A stretch of 64,000 bases of DNA, taken from Hymenobacter sp. 5317J-9 (GTDB lineage Bacteria > Bacteroidota > Bacteroidia > Cytophagales > Hymenobacteraceae). Below are positions 9,501 to 18,061 of this stretch, one piece after another; position 1 is the stretch's first letter; every line of letters starts with the position of its first letter. Under the pieces are notes generated by a model. It ran no database searches, had not been told where the DNA came from, and saw only the letters and a program-made list of their open reading frames with translations. Where the stretch lies: the NCBI RefSeq assembly GCF_022921075.1, contig NZ_CP095050.1:3844001-3908000 (forward strand), written 5' to 3'. A program made the translations under genes and the position numbers.

Positions 9501-12500
9501 TCGACGTGAAGAGCAGCGGCTCGGGCATTACCGACGTGGCCGGCAATGCCCTGAGCGGCGGCTATACCGGCGGCCAAACCTACACCGTCAGCCAGAGCGT
9601 TACCGTAACCTCGGTGACGCGCCTAACGCCTTCGCCCACGGCCACGCCTACGGTGAGCTACCAGGTGGTATTCTCGGGCAGCGTGACGGGCCTGACGACC
9701 GGCAACTTTGCGGTCACCGTCACGAGCGGCAGCATCAGCGGCGCTTCGGTGGCCAGCGTTTCGGCCGGGCCGAGCACCACTTTCACGGTGGTGGTGAACA
9801 CGGGCAGCAGCACCAGCAACGGCACCCTGCGCCTAGACGTGAACAACAGCACGGGCACGACGCCCACGATTACGAACGTGCCCTACACGGCGGGCGAGCA
9901 GTACGACATCACCAAGAGCTTCGCGGCCGGGCCCACGCTGCGCCTGCTGGGAGCGGGCAGCGCCAGCGGCAGCAACAACGACGTGACGGCCTTCGTGGAC
10001 CGGGTGCAGGTGCAGCTGAACGGCTCCAGCACGCCCTTCGCCAACGGCCTGCAGAACGGCGGCTTCGAATCTAACAACGTGTTGACCAACAATTTCAAGA
10101 AAACGGCCGACGGCGTCGTCGCCTCGCCTTGGAACTTCACCAGCCTGGCCGGGGTGTCGCGCAACGGCAGCAATGGCTTCGGCTCGACGGCGTTTGAGGG
10201 CGACGCGGTGGGCCTGGTGCAAAGCACGGGCGGCAGCAACGGCAGCATTGAGCAGCGACTGGCCGTGCCGACGGGCAGCTACCAGGTAAACTTCCAGGCC
10301 GCCCAGCGGACCAACAACAACATCAGCGACCAGGTGGTGAACGTGTATCTGCTGCAAGGCGCCATTCCCGTGTTCGTGGGCAGCATTCAGCCCAGTACGG
10401 CCGGCTTCTACCAGTCCTTCACCTCGGCCGCCTTCAACGTGACGGCCCCGGCCCTGACGGCGACGGTGAGCACGACTTCGGCCAGTCCCACCAGCACCGC
10501 GCCCATTCCGTTCTCGGTGAGTTTCTCGCCGCTGAGCGTGGGCACCACCTTCACCGCCTCGGACGTGACGGTGACGGGCGGCACGCTGACCAGCGGCAGC
10601 TTCGCGGGCAGCGGGGCCGGCCCCTACACCTTCACCGTGACGCCAGCCGGGACGGGCACTGTATCGGTCAGCCTGGCCGCCAACGTGGCCCAGGACGCCA
10701 ACAACACGGGCAACGATGCCAGCAACTCGGTGAGCGTGCAGTACAACCAGCCGGTAACGGCCACTCCCACCCTGACGAACCCGGTTAATAACGGCTTCGT
10801 GCGCACCACCCAGCCCGAGTACCGCGGCACGGCGGTGCCGTTTGCGGCCATTAACATCTTCCGGGGCGGGGTATTGACGGATACGACCTTCGCCAACAGC
10901 CTGGGCAATTTCCACAAGTTCTCAACCGCCACCTTGGCCGACGGGCAGTACTCGGTGTACGTGACGGCCACAACCAGCGGCTCGGCCACCAGCGCCAACT
11001 CGAACACGAACACCTTCACGGTGGACACAACGGCGCCGACGGCGACGTTGACCAGCTCCACGGTGGCCTCCAACGGCACGACCTCGACCTCGCCGGTGAA
11101 CTTCACGGCCACCTTCTCGGAGCCGGTGACGGGCTTTACCAGCGCCGGCCTCCAGGTGACGGGCGGCACGGTGACCAGCGGCCCGACGGCGGGCCCCAAC
11201 AACACCTATACCTTCCAGGTGACGCCCGGCGGGGCCGGCAGCGTGACGGTGCAGGTGCGGGCCAACGCGGCTCAGGACCCGGCCGGCAACTTCAACGCGG
11301 TTTCGGGCTCGTACGCCTTCGCCTTCGTGGCGCCCACCATCGTGGTGAATCCGGCCTCACTGTCCAATGGCACGCAGGGCACGGCCTACAGTGTGTCATT
11401 CACGGCCGCGGGCGGCTCGGGCAGCTACAGCTACGCGTACAGTGGCAGCGTCATCCCCGGCCTCTCGTTCGCGAGCAACACCCTTTCGGGCACGCCCACG
11501 GCCAGCGGCACCTACAACTTCCGCATCACGGCCACCGACAACTCGACTGCCCCCGGCCCCTACAGCGGCTTCCGCAACTATACGCTCACGGTTTCGACCC
11601 AGCCCGTGACGGCTGCGCCGATTGTGACGGCGCCGGCCAACGGCGCCCTGACGAACAACCCGACCCCCGCCTACTCGGGCACGGCGTCGGCCGGCAGCAC
11701 GGTCACGGTGTATGTCGACTTCACGGCCATTGGCACCACCACGGCTTCGGGCACGGGTAGCTTTACGCTGCCCCAGCCCACCCCGCTCGCCGATGGCAGC
11801 CACACGGTATACGCCACGGCGCAGACCGCCGGCGCAACCGTGAGCGTCAACAGCAATGCCAATAGCTTCACGGTGGATACAGCCCGCCCCGCAGTGGTCA
11901 TTAGTTCGACGAACGGCGCCAACGGCAGCACGACTTCCACTTCGCCCCTGCAATTCACGGTGACGTTTTCAGAAAGCGTGACGGGCTTTGTGGCCGGGGG
12001 CGTGAGCGTGGGCAACGGGACGCTCTCGGGATTTGCCGGCAGCGGCAACACCTACACCGTCAGCGTGACGCCGACCACGGCCGGCACCCCCACCACGGTG
12101 AACATTGCCGCCAACGTGGGCCAGGACGCGGCCGGCAACGGCAACACCGCCGCCGCGCCGTTTGCCATCACCTACCTCGCCCCCATCACAGCAACAGTCT
12201 GGACGGGTGCCGTGAGCACCGATTGGTTTACGGCCGGCAACTGGACGGCCGGCGTGCCCACTGCCACGGTGGACGCTACCATCCAGACAGGGTCGGCGCG
12301 CTATCCGGCACTGACCACCGGCACGGCCACGGCCAAAAACCTGACCATTGGCACCGGGGCCAGCCTGACCCACACCGGCGGCACGCTGTCGCTGACCGGC
12401 GACTTCCTCAACAACGGTACCTACACGGGCTTTAACGCCACCTCTGGCGGCACCGTAGCCCTCAACGGCACCGGCCTCCAGACCCTGGGCGGCAGCAGCC

Positions 12501-14068
12501 CGCTCCGCTTCTGGAACCTGAGCGTGGGCGCCAGCGGAGCCGCGCAGTCCGTGGCCGTCGACGTGGCCCGCGTCCTGACGCTGACCGGCAACCTGAGCAC
12601 CGGCGGCCAACCGCTCACGCTGCTGTCGTCGGCGCAGGGCGATGCCCTGGTGAACAACGCCGGCGGCGTGGTGAACGGCACGGCCACCGTGCAACGCTAC
12701 ATCGACCCGAGCCTGAACGCCGGGCTGGGCTACCGCCACTACGCGGCGCCGGTGGCCAACACCACCGTGGCCGACCTGGCCACCAGCGGCTTCGCGCCGG
12801 TGGTGAACCCGGCCTACAACATTTCGCCCACCCCCAGCCTGGTCAACCCCTTCCCCACCGTGTTTGGCTACGACCAGAGCCGCCTGACGGTGACGAGCAA
12901 CTACGCGCCGTTTGACAAAGGCTTCTTCTCGCCCGCCCTGCCGAGCGACCCCTTGGCCGTGGGCCGCGGCTACACCGTCAACCTCAGCGCCAGCCAGCTG
13001 GTTGATTTTGTGGGCTTGCTCAACAACGGCACCGTGACCGTGCCGCTGGCCAGCAACCGCGCCAGCTTCCCCGACGGGGGCTGGCAGCTGCTGGGCAACC
13101 CCTACCCCGCCCCATTGGACTACTCCACGGTGCCGGCCGGCGACCGGGTGAATCTGGAAGGCGCCATCTATGTGTACAGCAGCACCAGCCAGTACAATGG
13201 CCAGTACCGCAGTTACGTGAACGGCGTGGGCGGCAACCCCGTCATCCCTTCGGGCCAGGGCTTCTTCGCCCGCGTGGCCGCGGGGCAGTCGACGGGCTCC
13301 ATCACCTTCCGCAACGCCAACCGCCTCACAGCCCCCAGCAGCACCACTTTCCAGCGCGGCACTGCCGAAACGCGCCCGCTGGTGCAACTGACGCTGCGCG
13401 GGGCCACGGGAACGGCCTCGGACGAGGCGTACGTGTACTTCCAGGCCGGGGCCACGGCCAGGGTGGACGCCCAGTACGACGCCGTGAAGCTGCCCAACAC
13501 CACCGGCCTGAACCTGGCTTCGCTGGCCGCCGGCACGCCGCTGGCCATCAACGGCCTGCCCTACCCCAACGCCGCGACGCTGACCGTGCCGCTCGCCGTG
13601 GCCGTGCCCGTCACGGGCACTTACTCACTCACGGCGGCGCAGGTGCTCAACTTCCCGGCCGGGGCCCAGCCCTACCTGCGCGACCTGCAGTTGGGCACGC
13701 TCACCGACCTGCGCCTGACGCCCGCCTACACCTTCACCCAGAACGCGGCCAATACCGCCGCCCGCTTCGAGCTCGTCTTCGGCCCGCAGCAGGTGCTGGG
13801 CGCAGCCTCGGCCTCGTTGGCCGCCCAGGTGGCCTTGTTCCCCAACCCGGCCACGCAAAACGTGTACGTTGAACTACCGCCGTCGCTCAGCCGTACACCC
13901 GGTACGGCCGGGCTGGTTGACGCCCTGGGCCGGACGGTGCTCACGCAGGCACTGCCGGCTGGCCTGTCTCGGCACACCCTGCCGCTGACCAATCTGGCAA
14001 CAGGTGTCTATTCGCTGCGCTTACTAACCGAAGCCGGCGTGGTTGTGAAAAGGCTGGTAGTGGAATAA
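6584..14068 (+). CDS. Giant multidomain surface protein with T9SS sorting domain
   Basis: 2494 residues. The signal peptide is residues 1-22 (LLLLPLLLAAWGSQA). Regions in order: a jelly-roll-like segment (about 25-255), a cadherin-like segment (about 262-395), another jelly-roll-like segment (400-605), an Fn3-like domain (610-705), and bacterial Ig-like repeats beginning APVVTAPANGS near 710, 803 and 1679, with a diverged copy near 1396. Between these are Big-type segments carrying FSEAVTG or FSEPVTG signatures, a putative-Ig (He_PIG-like) segment near 1590-1660, and a WTGAVSTDWFTAGNW repeat region from about 1869. The C-terminal T9SS type A sorting domain occupies about 2416-2494 (VALFPNPATQNVYVELP). 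It is secreted by the type IX system and most likely anchored on the cell surface, probably as an adhesin. No catalytic domain is recognised. Its terminator lies at 14093. Confidence 0.85.
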   Translation: MRTTLRYLLLLPLLLAAWGSQAQTVTLQQESFENALGSTSSQVDLPNTTVLTTAATGSPDSYFLRTSNATVGSDAPGFQSTGVNGSTLPTNVDGSFYWVGEAVKGIEAYAAAPPNPIPPRIGGRITLKPVSIAGYATLQVKVNLFLARAGRVSDRIETDDTLRVQVRFNNTGGWTTVGQLVGDNATPLGSGYWRVDALRDGKSSDDVAAGTQTVGNPFSEFTFDVSGTGSTLQTRIVVAEQGTSEEFGIDNIRVLGVASSNQAPVLTIESSNINYSEGQGAVNITSLLTVSDDGANLTGATISFASAGFDNTEDRLLFTNQNGITGSYVINTGVLTLTGTANVAAYQTALRSIQYQDIDPNDARPGTRTINFSVTDGISSSLPVSRNIAVTSSLNAATGLPYTEEFPATPNGEGTRYGSNHFYTQPTIQFERTDLTQPGGSGRTTFSNMSNTGYWYGVNTETGPVPSVVIGYLETQPINTAGYANLNFAIRLGASTANAAWQTSEYFKAFYRVVGSSTWTPILSFRGTATTANTTTGVMRQDAVASTTTGVPTGTQLTPALADFTVPVPAPAGATIELRLELRNVTAVDEFAFDYLRLTGTLVSPPSVTTGTAGSVTTVSAAINNNSLTNDGGASLSDYGVVYVAGTGTPTTASSKVQAGTTSPGTFPAAFSSSLTGLTPGTQYTARAYAINSAGTAYGSSVTFTTAPNAPVVTAPANGSLTNDNTPTYTGTAQANATVSVIVDGASIGTTTANASGNWTLTQPTALSQGSHTVRATAAINGSAASANSNTNTFTVDAVPPAAPVVTAPANGSTTPTTTPTYSGTAEANATVTVYVDTNPIGTTTANASGNWTLTQPTALSQGSHTVYAKATDTAGNTGPNSATNTFTVDTVAPTVSSSNRQNPAANPTNATSLTYRVTFSEAVTGVTTSSFAFTTTGGITGTIASVASVGGSNGTQYDVTVNSVSGNGTGRLDVKSSGSGITDVAGNALSGGYTGGQTYTVSQSVTVTSVTRLTPSPTATPTVSYQVVFSGSVTGLTTGNFAVTVTSGSISGASVASVSAGPSTTFTVVVNTGSSTSNGTLRLDVNNSTGTTPTITNVPYTAGEQYDITKSFAAGPTLRLLGAGSASGSNNDVTAFVDRVQVQLNGSSTPFANGLQNGGFESNNVLTNNFKKTADGVVASPWNFTSLAGVSRNGSNGFGSTAFEGDAVGLVQSTGGSNGSIEQRLAVPTGSYQVNFQAAQRTNNNISDQVVNVYLLQGAIPVFVGSIQPSTAGFYQSFTSAAFNVTAPALTATVSTTSASPTSTAPIPFSVSFSPLSVGTTFTASDVTVTGGTLTSGSFAGSGAGPYTFTVTPAGTGTVSVSLAANVAQDANNTGNDASNSVSVQYNQPVTATPTLTNPVNNGFVRTTQPEYRGTAVPFAAINIFRGGVLTDTTFANSLGNFHKFSTATLADGQYSVYVTATTSGSATSANSNTNTFTVDTTAPTATLTSSTVASNGTTSTSPVNFTATFSEPVTGFTSAGLQVTGGTVTSGPTAGPNNTYTFQVTPGGAGSVTVQVRANAAQDPAGNFNAVSGSYAFAFVAPTIVVNPASLSNGTQGTAYSVSFTAAGGSGSYSYAYSGSVIPGLSFASNTLSGTPTASGTYNFRITATDNSTAPGPYSGFRNYTLTVSTQPVTAAPIVTAPANGALTNNPTPAYSGTASAGSTVTVYVDFTAIGTTTASGTGSFTLPQPTPLADGSHTVYATAQTAGATVSVNSNANSFTVDTARPAVVISSTNGANGSTTSTSPLQFTVTFSESVTGFVAGGVSVGNGTLSGFAGSGNTYTVSVTPTTAGTPTTVNIAANVGQDAAGNGNTAAAPFAITYLAPITATVWTGAVSTDWFTAGNWTAGVPTATVDATIQTGSARYPALTTGTATAKNLTIGTGASLTHTGGTLSLTGDFLNNGTYTGFNATSGGTVALNGTGLQTLGGSSPLRFWNLSVGASGAAQSVAVDVARVLTLTGNLSTGGQPLTLLSSAQGDALVNNAGGVVNGTATVQRYIDPSLNAGLGYRHYAAPVANTTVADLATSGFAPVVNPAYNISPTPSLVNPFPTVFGYDQSRLTVTSNYAPFDKGFFSPALPSDPLAVGRGYTVNLSASQLVDFVGLLNNGTVTVPLASNRASFPDGGWQLLGNPYPAPLDYSTVPAGDRVNLEGAIYVYSSTSQYNGQYRSYVNGVGGNPVIPSGQGFFARVAAGQSTGSITFRNANRLTAPSSTTFQRGTAETRPLVQLTLRGATGTASDEAYVYFQAGATARVDAQYDAVKLPNTTGLNLASLAAGTPLAINGLPYPNAATLTVPLAVAVPVTGTYSLTAAQVLNFPAGAQPYLRDLQLGTLTDLRLTPAYTFTQNAANTAARFELVFGPQQVLGAASASLAAQVALFPNPATQNVYVELPPSLSRTPGTAGLVDALGRTVLTQALPAGLSRHTLPLTNLATGVYSLRLLTEAGVVVKRLVVE
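8828..8902 (+). repeat. 75-bp near-identical internal repeat, copy 1
   Basis: Part of an Ig-like domain of the giant surface protein. It encodes GTTTANASGNWTLTQPTALS and adjoining residues. It matches 9107-9181 with only four differences, mostly synonymous, which points to recent duplication or gene conversion between domains. Confidence 0.8.
9107..9181 (+). repeat. 75-bp near-identical internal repeat, copy 2
   Basis: Second copy of the repeat at 8828-8902, in register one Ig-like domain further along the giant surface protein (spacing 279 bases, 93 codons). Confidence 0.8.
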
Positions 14069-14092
14069 CAGCCTCTTTCAATGCATGATAAA

Positions 14093-14120
14093 AGCCCCGG
14101 CTGTGCCAGCAGCCGGGGCT
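14093..14120 (+). terminator. Rho-independent terminator of the giant surface protein gene
   Basis: The 11-bp stem pairs AGCCCCGGCTG (14093-14103) with CAGCCGGGGCT (14110-14120), with a 6-base loop, followed directly by seven T residues. It lies 25 bases after the stop codon. Confidence 0.9.
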
Positions 14121-14335
14121 TTTTTTGTGCGCTGCATCTTGCTGGCAAGACTCGACTTAACGAAATATGCCCCGGCCCTTCCTCAACGACGGCCCACGGT
14201 CACCGTTCGCGCCATGTAGAATTCGGCCCAACCGTTTCGAACCAACTGCATCGGCCCACCAGCGTCCCTGCAACGATAACCGAGTGGATGGCTGCGCTGT
14301 CGGAACAGGCAACTATTCTTCTGGCCACAAAAAAA

Positions 14336-14359
14336 GGGCCGCCCCGGTCGGGGCGGCCC
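14336..14359 (-). terminator. Rho-independent terminator of the 1067-aa surface protein gene
   Basis: The perfect 10-bp stem GGGCCGCCCC (14336-14345) and GGGGCGGCCC (14350-14359) has a GGTC loop. On the minus strand it is followed by seven or more T residues. It lies 30 bases past the stop codon of the minus-strand gene. The stretch 14121-14330 between the two terminators shows no gene. Confidence 0.9.
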
Positions 14360-14389
14360 TTTTGGCCTTCAAGTGAAGGGCTGCCGGAC

Positions 14390-17300
14390 TTATTCCAGCA
14401 CCACCTTCCGGGTATACACATCGGCCCCGGCCTGCACGCGCAGCGTGTAGACGCCGGCGGCTAGGCCGCGGGTGCTGAGCAAGTGCTCGGCCGAGCCCGA
14501 GGACAGGACCTGCGAGCGCACGGCCTGGCCCAAAGCATTGAGCAGGGTGGCCTGGCTGGCGCCGGGGGCGCTCAGGCGCAAGGACAGCTGGCCGGTGTTG
14601 CTGGGGTTGGGGAATACCTGCAGGGCGCTGCTGTTGGTTTGGGCGCGGGCGGCCAGCACGTTGGTGGCGGCAATGGTGAAGGCGCCCGGCGTGTCGGAGC
14701 TGCCGTAGCCGCTCACGGCCACGTAGTAGCGCGTGCCCACCGTGAGGCCAGTCACGGCCACCGGCGCGGCAAAGGCCGTGTTGTTGGCGCCGCTACCCTG
14801 GCAGAACACCTGCGTGAACGGCCCGGCCGAGCAGCTCGGCGACGAGTACACGCGCACCGCGCCCGCGGCCGTGCCCGTGATAGTGAAGGTCGATGTATTG
14901 GCGTTGGCCGTGAAGGCAAACCACACGTCTTTGGGCAGCGAGCCGCCGGCGCAGGCGGGCAGCTGGATGCTGGCCTGGGTGCCGGTGGTGGAGCCCACCG
15001 TGGTGGCCGACACGGGAGTACCGCTCAGCGCCAGGGCGCCGCAGGGCTCGTCGTTGGCCGGCACGGTGAGGGGCGTGGTGAAGGGGAAGGGCCCCGCCAG
15101 CGTGCTGCTGCCGTTGAAGCCGCCGCAAATCTGCTGCACGTAGAACTGGTAGCCGGTGGTGGCGCTCAGGCCGGTGAGGGTGGCCGTGTTGGCCGTCAGA
15201 CCCGAAATGGTGGTGCCGCCCGTAGCGGGCAGGAAACCATTGAGGCCGTAAATCACCGAATAGGTGCTGCCAGCCGACAGCGTGCCGCTCCAGTTCACCA
15301 CGGCAGTGGTGCTGGTGAGGGCGCCCGTGCCGAGGCCCGTAGGCGCCGGGCAGTTGGGCACCGGCGAAGCGCAGATGGTGAAGTTGCCGAGCGTGCCCGA
15401 CGTGCTGTACTCGTTTACGCGGATGTAGTAGGTGGTGCTGGGCGTGAGCGTGGTCAGGTCGAGCACCGGGGCAGCCGTGTTGGAGCCCGTGCCCACGCAG
15501 GAAATGTAGGTGAGCGGGCCAGTGCAGGCCGCGCCCGAGTAGGCCCGGACCACGCTGGCCGCGCCGCCCGTCACGGTGATGCGCACCTGCGTGCTGGTGG
15601 GGCCGGTGGCCGCCGTGGTGAACTGGAACCACACGTCGCGCGGGGCGGTGATGGAGCCGCAGCCCGTGCCCTGCGCGCCGCCGGCATACACCGTGCTCGG
15701 CGTCTGGGTGGCGCCTACCGTGGTGGTCGCAATGGGCGTGCACACGTTGTTGACGGTGAGCACCGTGGCGCCGCAGGGGTCGTCATTCACAATCTGGGTG
15801 GTGAAGGCCACCGGCCCGGCCGTGCCCGAATTGGCGCCGCCGGCGCAGTTCAGCGTCACGTAAAACTGGTAGGTGGTGCCCGGCGCGAGGCCCGAGATGG
15901 TGGTCGACGGCCCGGCGAGGCCCGACAGCGTGGTGCCGCCGGTGGCGGGGTTGAAGCCGGTGGGGCCGTACACCACGGAGTAGGTGCCGGTGCCGCCCGT
16001 GAGCCAGGTCAGCGTGGCCGTGGTGGTGGTGGTGGTGGCCGTCAGGCCGGCCGGCGTGAGGCAGCCCGTGGCCGACTCCAGGATGATGTTATCCAGCCCG
16101 ATGTCGTTGCTCAGGTAGTCGCCGCGGCCGCGGAAACGAATCACGGCCGTGGCCGAGGTGCTGTTGATGGGCAACACCTGCGTCACGAAGCCGGGCCCGG
16201 TCACGCCAAAGCCCACCAAGCGGCTGAAGGTAGTGCCGCCATCGTTGGAAATCTGCACCACCAGCGAGTCGCTGCCGGCCGAGTTGTTGATGTCGAAGCT
16301 CAGGCGCTTGGCGCCGGCCGCGCTCAGGTTCACGTACAAGTCGAGCGTGCCCACGTTGGGCGACTGCACCCAGCCGCTGTGGAAGCGCGCCGAGCGCGAG
16401 CCCTGGCTGGCCAGCGGCGTGTAGATGTAGGCCGTGGGGCTGGTCCAGCCGGCGGCCGAGCCGTCGTCGTCACGGCGCCAGGAGGCATTGCCCGTGGCCG
16501 GCGAGTTGCGCCACGAAGCGCTGGGCACGTCGCGGGTGCTGCAACCGTCAACCCACGTATTCTCAAAGCTCTCGATGACGGGCAGCGTGGCGTAGGTGGG
16601 CGCCGTGGAGGAAATCGTGACCGCCGTCGAATTGGCCGACTGGGCCGTGGCGCTGCACGTCACGCGGGCGCGATACAGCGTCGTGGCCGTTTGGCCCACC
16701 ACGTTGTAGGTAGCGCTGGTGGCGCCGGCAATGTCGGTGTAGGAGGTGCCACCGTTGGTAGACGCCTGCCACTGGTAGGCCAGGCCGCCGTCGGTAGAAA
16801 CGCCGGTGAGCGACAGCACGATGCCGGCCACCGCGCAGGTGTTGGTGGCCGTGGCCACGGCCGTGCCGGCCGTGGGCGCGCTGTTGCACACGGGGTTCAC
16901 CGACACGCCCATCACGTTCAGCACGCCGGCGGTGGAAGTTTTGTTGAAGGTCACGCTCTGCACCAATTTGCTGAGGTTGGCCGGGGCCAGCGTGAACTTG
17001 TATTCGTAGAGGCGCGGGTCGGTGACGTTGTTGGTGATGGTGTTGTCAGCCGTGCTCACCCGCCCGATGCCGGCAATGGCCGCCCCCGAACCGCCGAACC
17101 AGTCGCCCACCGAGATGGACGAGAAAATCTGGGTGGTGCCGTCGCTGAACGTCACCGTGACGCCCACCGTGCTCACGCCGCTGCCCGACGAAGCCAGCAC
17201 GTAGAGGTCGCCGGCGGTGCGGGGCGTGGCCAGGGCGAGCGTGCCCGTGCTCGCCGTAGCAATGCGCAACGAGTTATTAGCAGTGTAAGACGCCAGCTGG

Positions 17301-17593
17301 AAACTCAGGCCCGGCGTGGCGGCGCTGTTGATGAGGCCCGAAGCCGGCAGGCCCACGGTAGCCGACGCGCCTGCGGGGTTGGTGTAGCCCAGCGCCATAA
17401 GGGCGAACGACACCCCGTCAAAATCGGCCGTGGTGCGCGCCGAAGCGGCCCCGGTACCATCGGCTACCACATCGGCGGTGTAGCCGGTCACGGCCACGGG
17501 TACGGGCGCCGCCTGGGCCGCCCCTACTAAAAAAGCCCCCAGGCCGAGGGCCCGAAGCACTGGTTGGCACGTTCGCGTAAACAGGTTCTTCAT
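14390..17593 (-). CDS. Fn3/Ig-like multidomain surface protein with T9SS sorting domain
   Basis: 1067 residues. The signal peptide is about 1-28 (ALGLGAFLVGAAQA). Next come a beta-rich N-terminal region (30-230), an Ig-like segment (about 235-330, containing AYQWQAS), and a jelly-roll/MAM-like segment starting IESFENTWVDGC (about 340-510). The next part alternates fibronectin-type-III domains (PAGLTATTTTTTATLTW and later copies) with PPC-like domains beginning NDDPCGATVL and NDEPCGALAL, each with a DVWFQF or DVWFAF core. The T9SS sorting domain is at about 990-1067 (LQVFPNPSNTGQLSLRLS). It is secreted and probably cell-attached. It is convergent with the giant surface protein, each gene having its own terminator. 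There is no recognisable enzyme domain, although PPC domains often accompany secreted proteases or glycosidases. Confidence 0.85.
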   Translation of the reverse strand: MKNLFTRTCQPVLRALGLGAFLVGAAQAAPVPVAVTGYTADVVADGTGAASARTTADFDGVSFALMALGYTNPAGASATVGLPASGLINSAATPGLSFQLASYTANNSLRIATASTGTLALATPRTAGDLYVLASSGSGVSTVGVTVTFSDGTTQIFSSISVGDWFGGSGAAIAGIGRVSTADNTITNNVTDPRLYEYKFTLAPANLSKLVQSVTFNKTSTAGVLNVMGVSVNPVCNSAPTAGTAVATATNTCAVAGIVLSLTGVSTDGGLAYQWQASTNGGTSYTDIAGATSATYNVVGQTATTLYRARVTCSATAQSANSTAVTISSTAPTYATLPVIESFENTWVDGCSTRDVPSASWRNSPATGNASWRRDDDGSAAGWTSPTAYIYTPLASQGSRSARFHSGWVQSPNVGTLDLYVNLSAAGAKRLSFDINNSAGSDSLVVQISNDGGTTFSRLVGFGVTGPGFVTQVLPINSTSATAVIRFRGRGDYLSNDIGLDNIILESATGCLTPAGLTATTTTTTATLTWLTGGTGTYSVVYGPTGFNPATGGTTLSGLAGPSTTISGLAPGTTYQFYVTLNCAGGANSGTAGPVAFTTQIVNDDPCGATVLTVNNVCTPIATTTVGATQTPSTVYAGGAQGTGCGSITAPRDVWFQFTTAATGPTSTQVRITVTGGAASVVRAYSGAACTGPLTYISCVGTGSNTAAPVLDLTTLTPSTTYYIRVNEYSTSGTLGNFTICASPVPNCPAPTGLGTGALTSTTAVVNWSGTLSAGSTYSVIYGLNGFLPATGGTTISGLTANTATLTGLSATTGYQFYVQQICGGFNGSSTLAGPFPFTTPLTVPANDEPCGALALSGTPVSATTVGSTTGTQASIQLPACAGGSLPKDVWFAFTANANTSTFTITGTAAGAVRVYSSPSCSAGPFTQVFCQGSGANNTAFAAPVAVTGLTVGTRYYVAVSGYGSSDTPGAFTIAATNVLAARAQTNSSALQVFPNPSNTGQLSLRLSAPGASQATLLNALGQAVRSQVLSSGSAEHLLSTRGLAAGVYTLRVQAGADVYTRKVVLE

Positions 17594-18061
17594 AGGGAAA
17601 AATACGAGTTAGAATTTTTCCAAATGTAAACGCAAACCCTTCAGGTAATACCCTGATTCAGATGATTTTTGGCCAATAAATCAGAATGAATTTTACGTGA
17701 AATTTTACGTATTCAATAAGAAATGCGCTATTTATTCATTGCTTAATAAAAATAGCTGGCGTTTGGGAGTAAAGTTTCCAAGCTAGGGGGCTGGAGCTTG
17801 CCGTTTTGACAAAAGGCGACAATGAACATTTTTTCTAGTTAGCCATCATTTTCGGACGCCATTTGATAAGAAAGTGTAGCTACGAGCTCAAACGAACCCC
17901 AATTATGAGAGTCAATTCACCCGGTTTTGGTCTAATCATAGCTTAAACTCCCTTCAAATACGCAGATATGCTACCGGCACAGTGGCGTCGGTTTCACGCC
18001 GGTGGGCAAGTTCCAATTCCTGCCCTTCCCGATGGGTCCCAAACGGCCGCCACCTCTAATT
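17594..18061. other. AT-rich intergenic region
   Basis: 468 bases, much richer in A+T than the surroundings (for example TTTATTCATTGCTTAATAAA near 17731). It separates the end of the pectin locus (GH28 stop at 18062) from the start of the surface protein gene on the same strand. It contains the candidate promoter at 17621 and no open frame with coding character. Confidence 0.6.
17621..17628 (-). promoter_or_regulatory. Candidate -7 box for the 1067-aa surface protein gene
   Basis: On the minus strand the bases read TACATTTG, a full match to the Bacteroidota -7 consensus TAnnTTTG, 27 bases before the start codon. No equally clear -33 element is seen, so the assignment rests on one box. Confidence 0.45.

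Noticed and set aside
14483..17530. A 1015-codon open frame antisense to the 1067-aa surface protein
   Set aside because: The translation is low-complexity (Arg, Gly, Ala, His) and mirrors the real gene, which has a signal peptide, Fn3 domains and a T9SS domain. High GC creates long antisense frames.
17594..18061. Horizontal-transfer boundary suggested by the AT-rich gap
   Set aside because: The genes on both sides have the same composition, and there is no tRNA, integrase or direct repeat. An AT-rich promoter region explains it.
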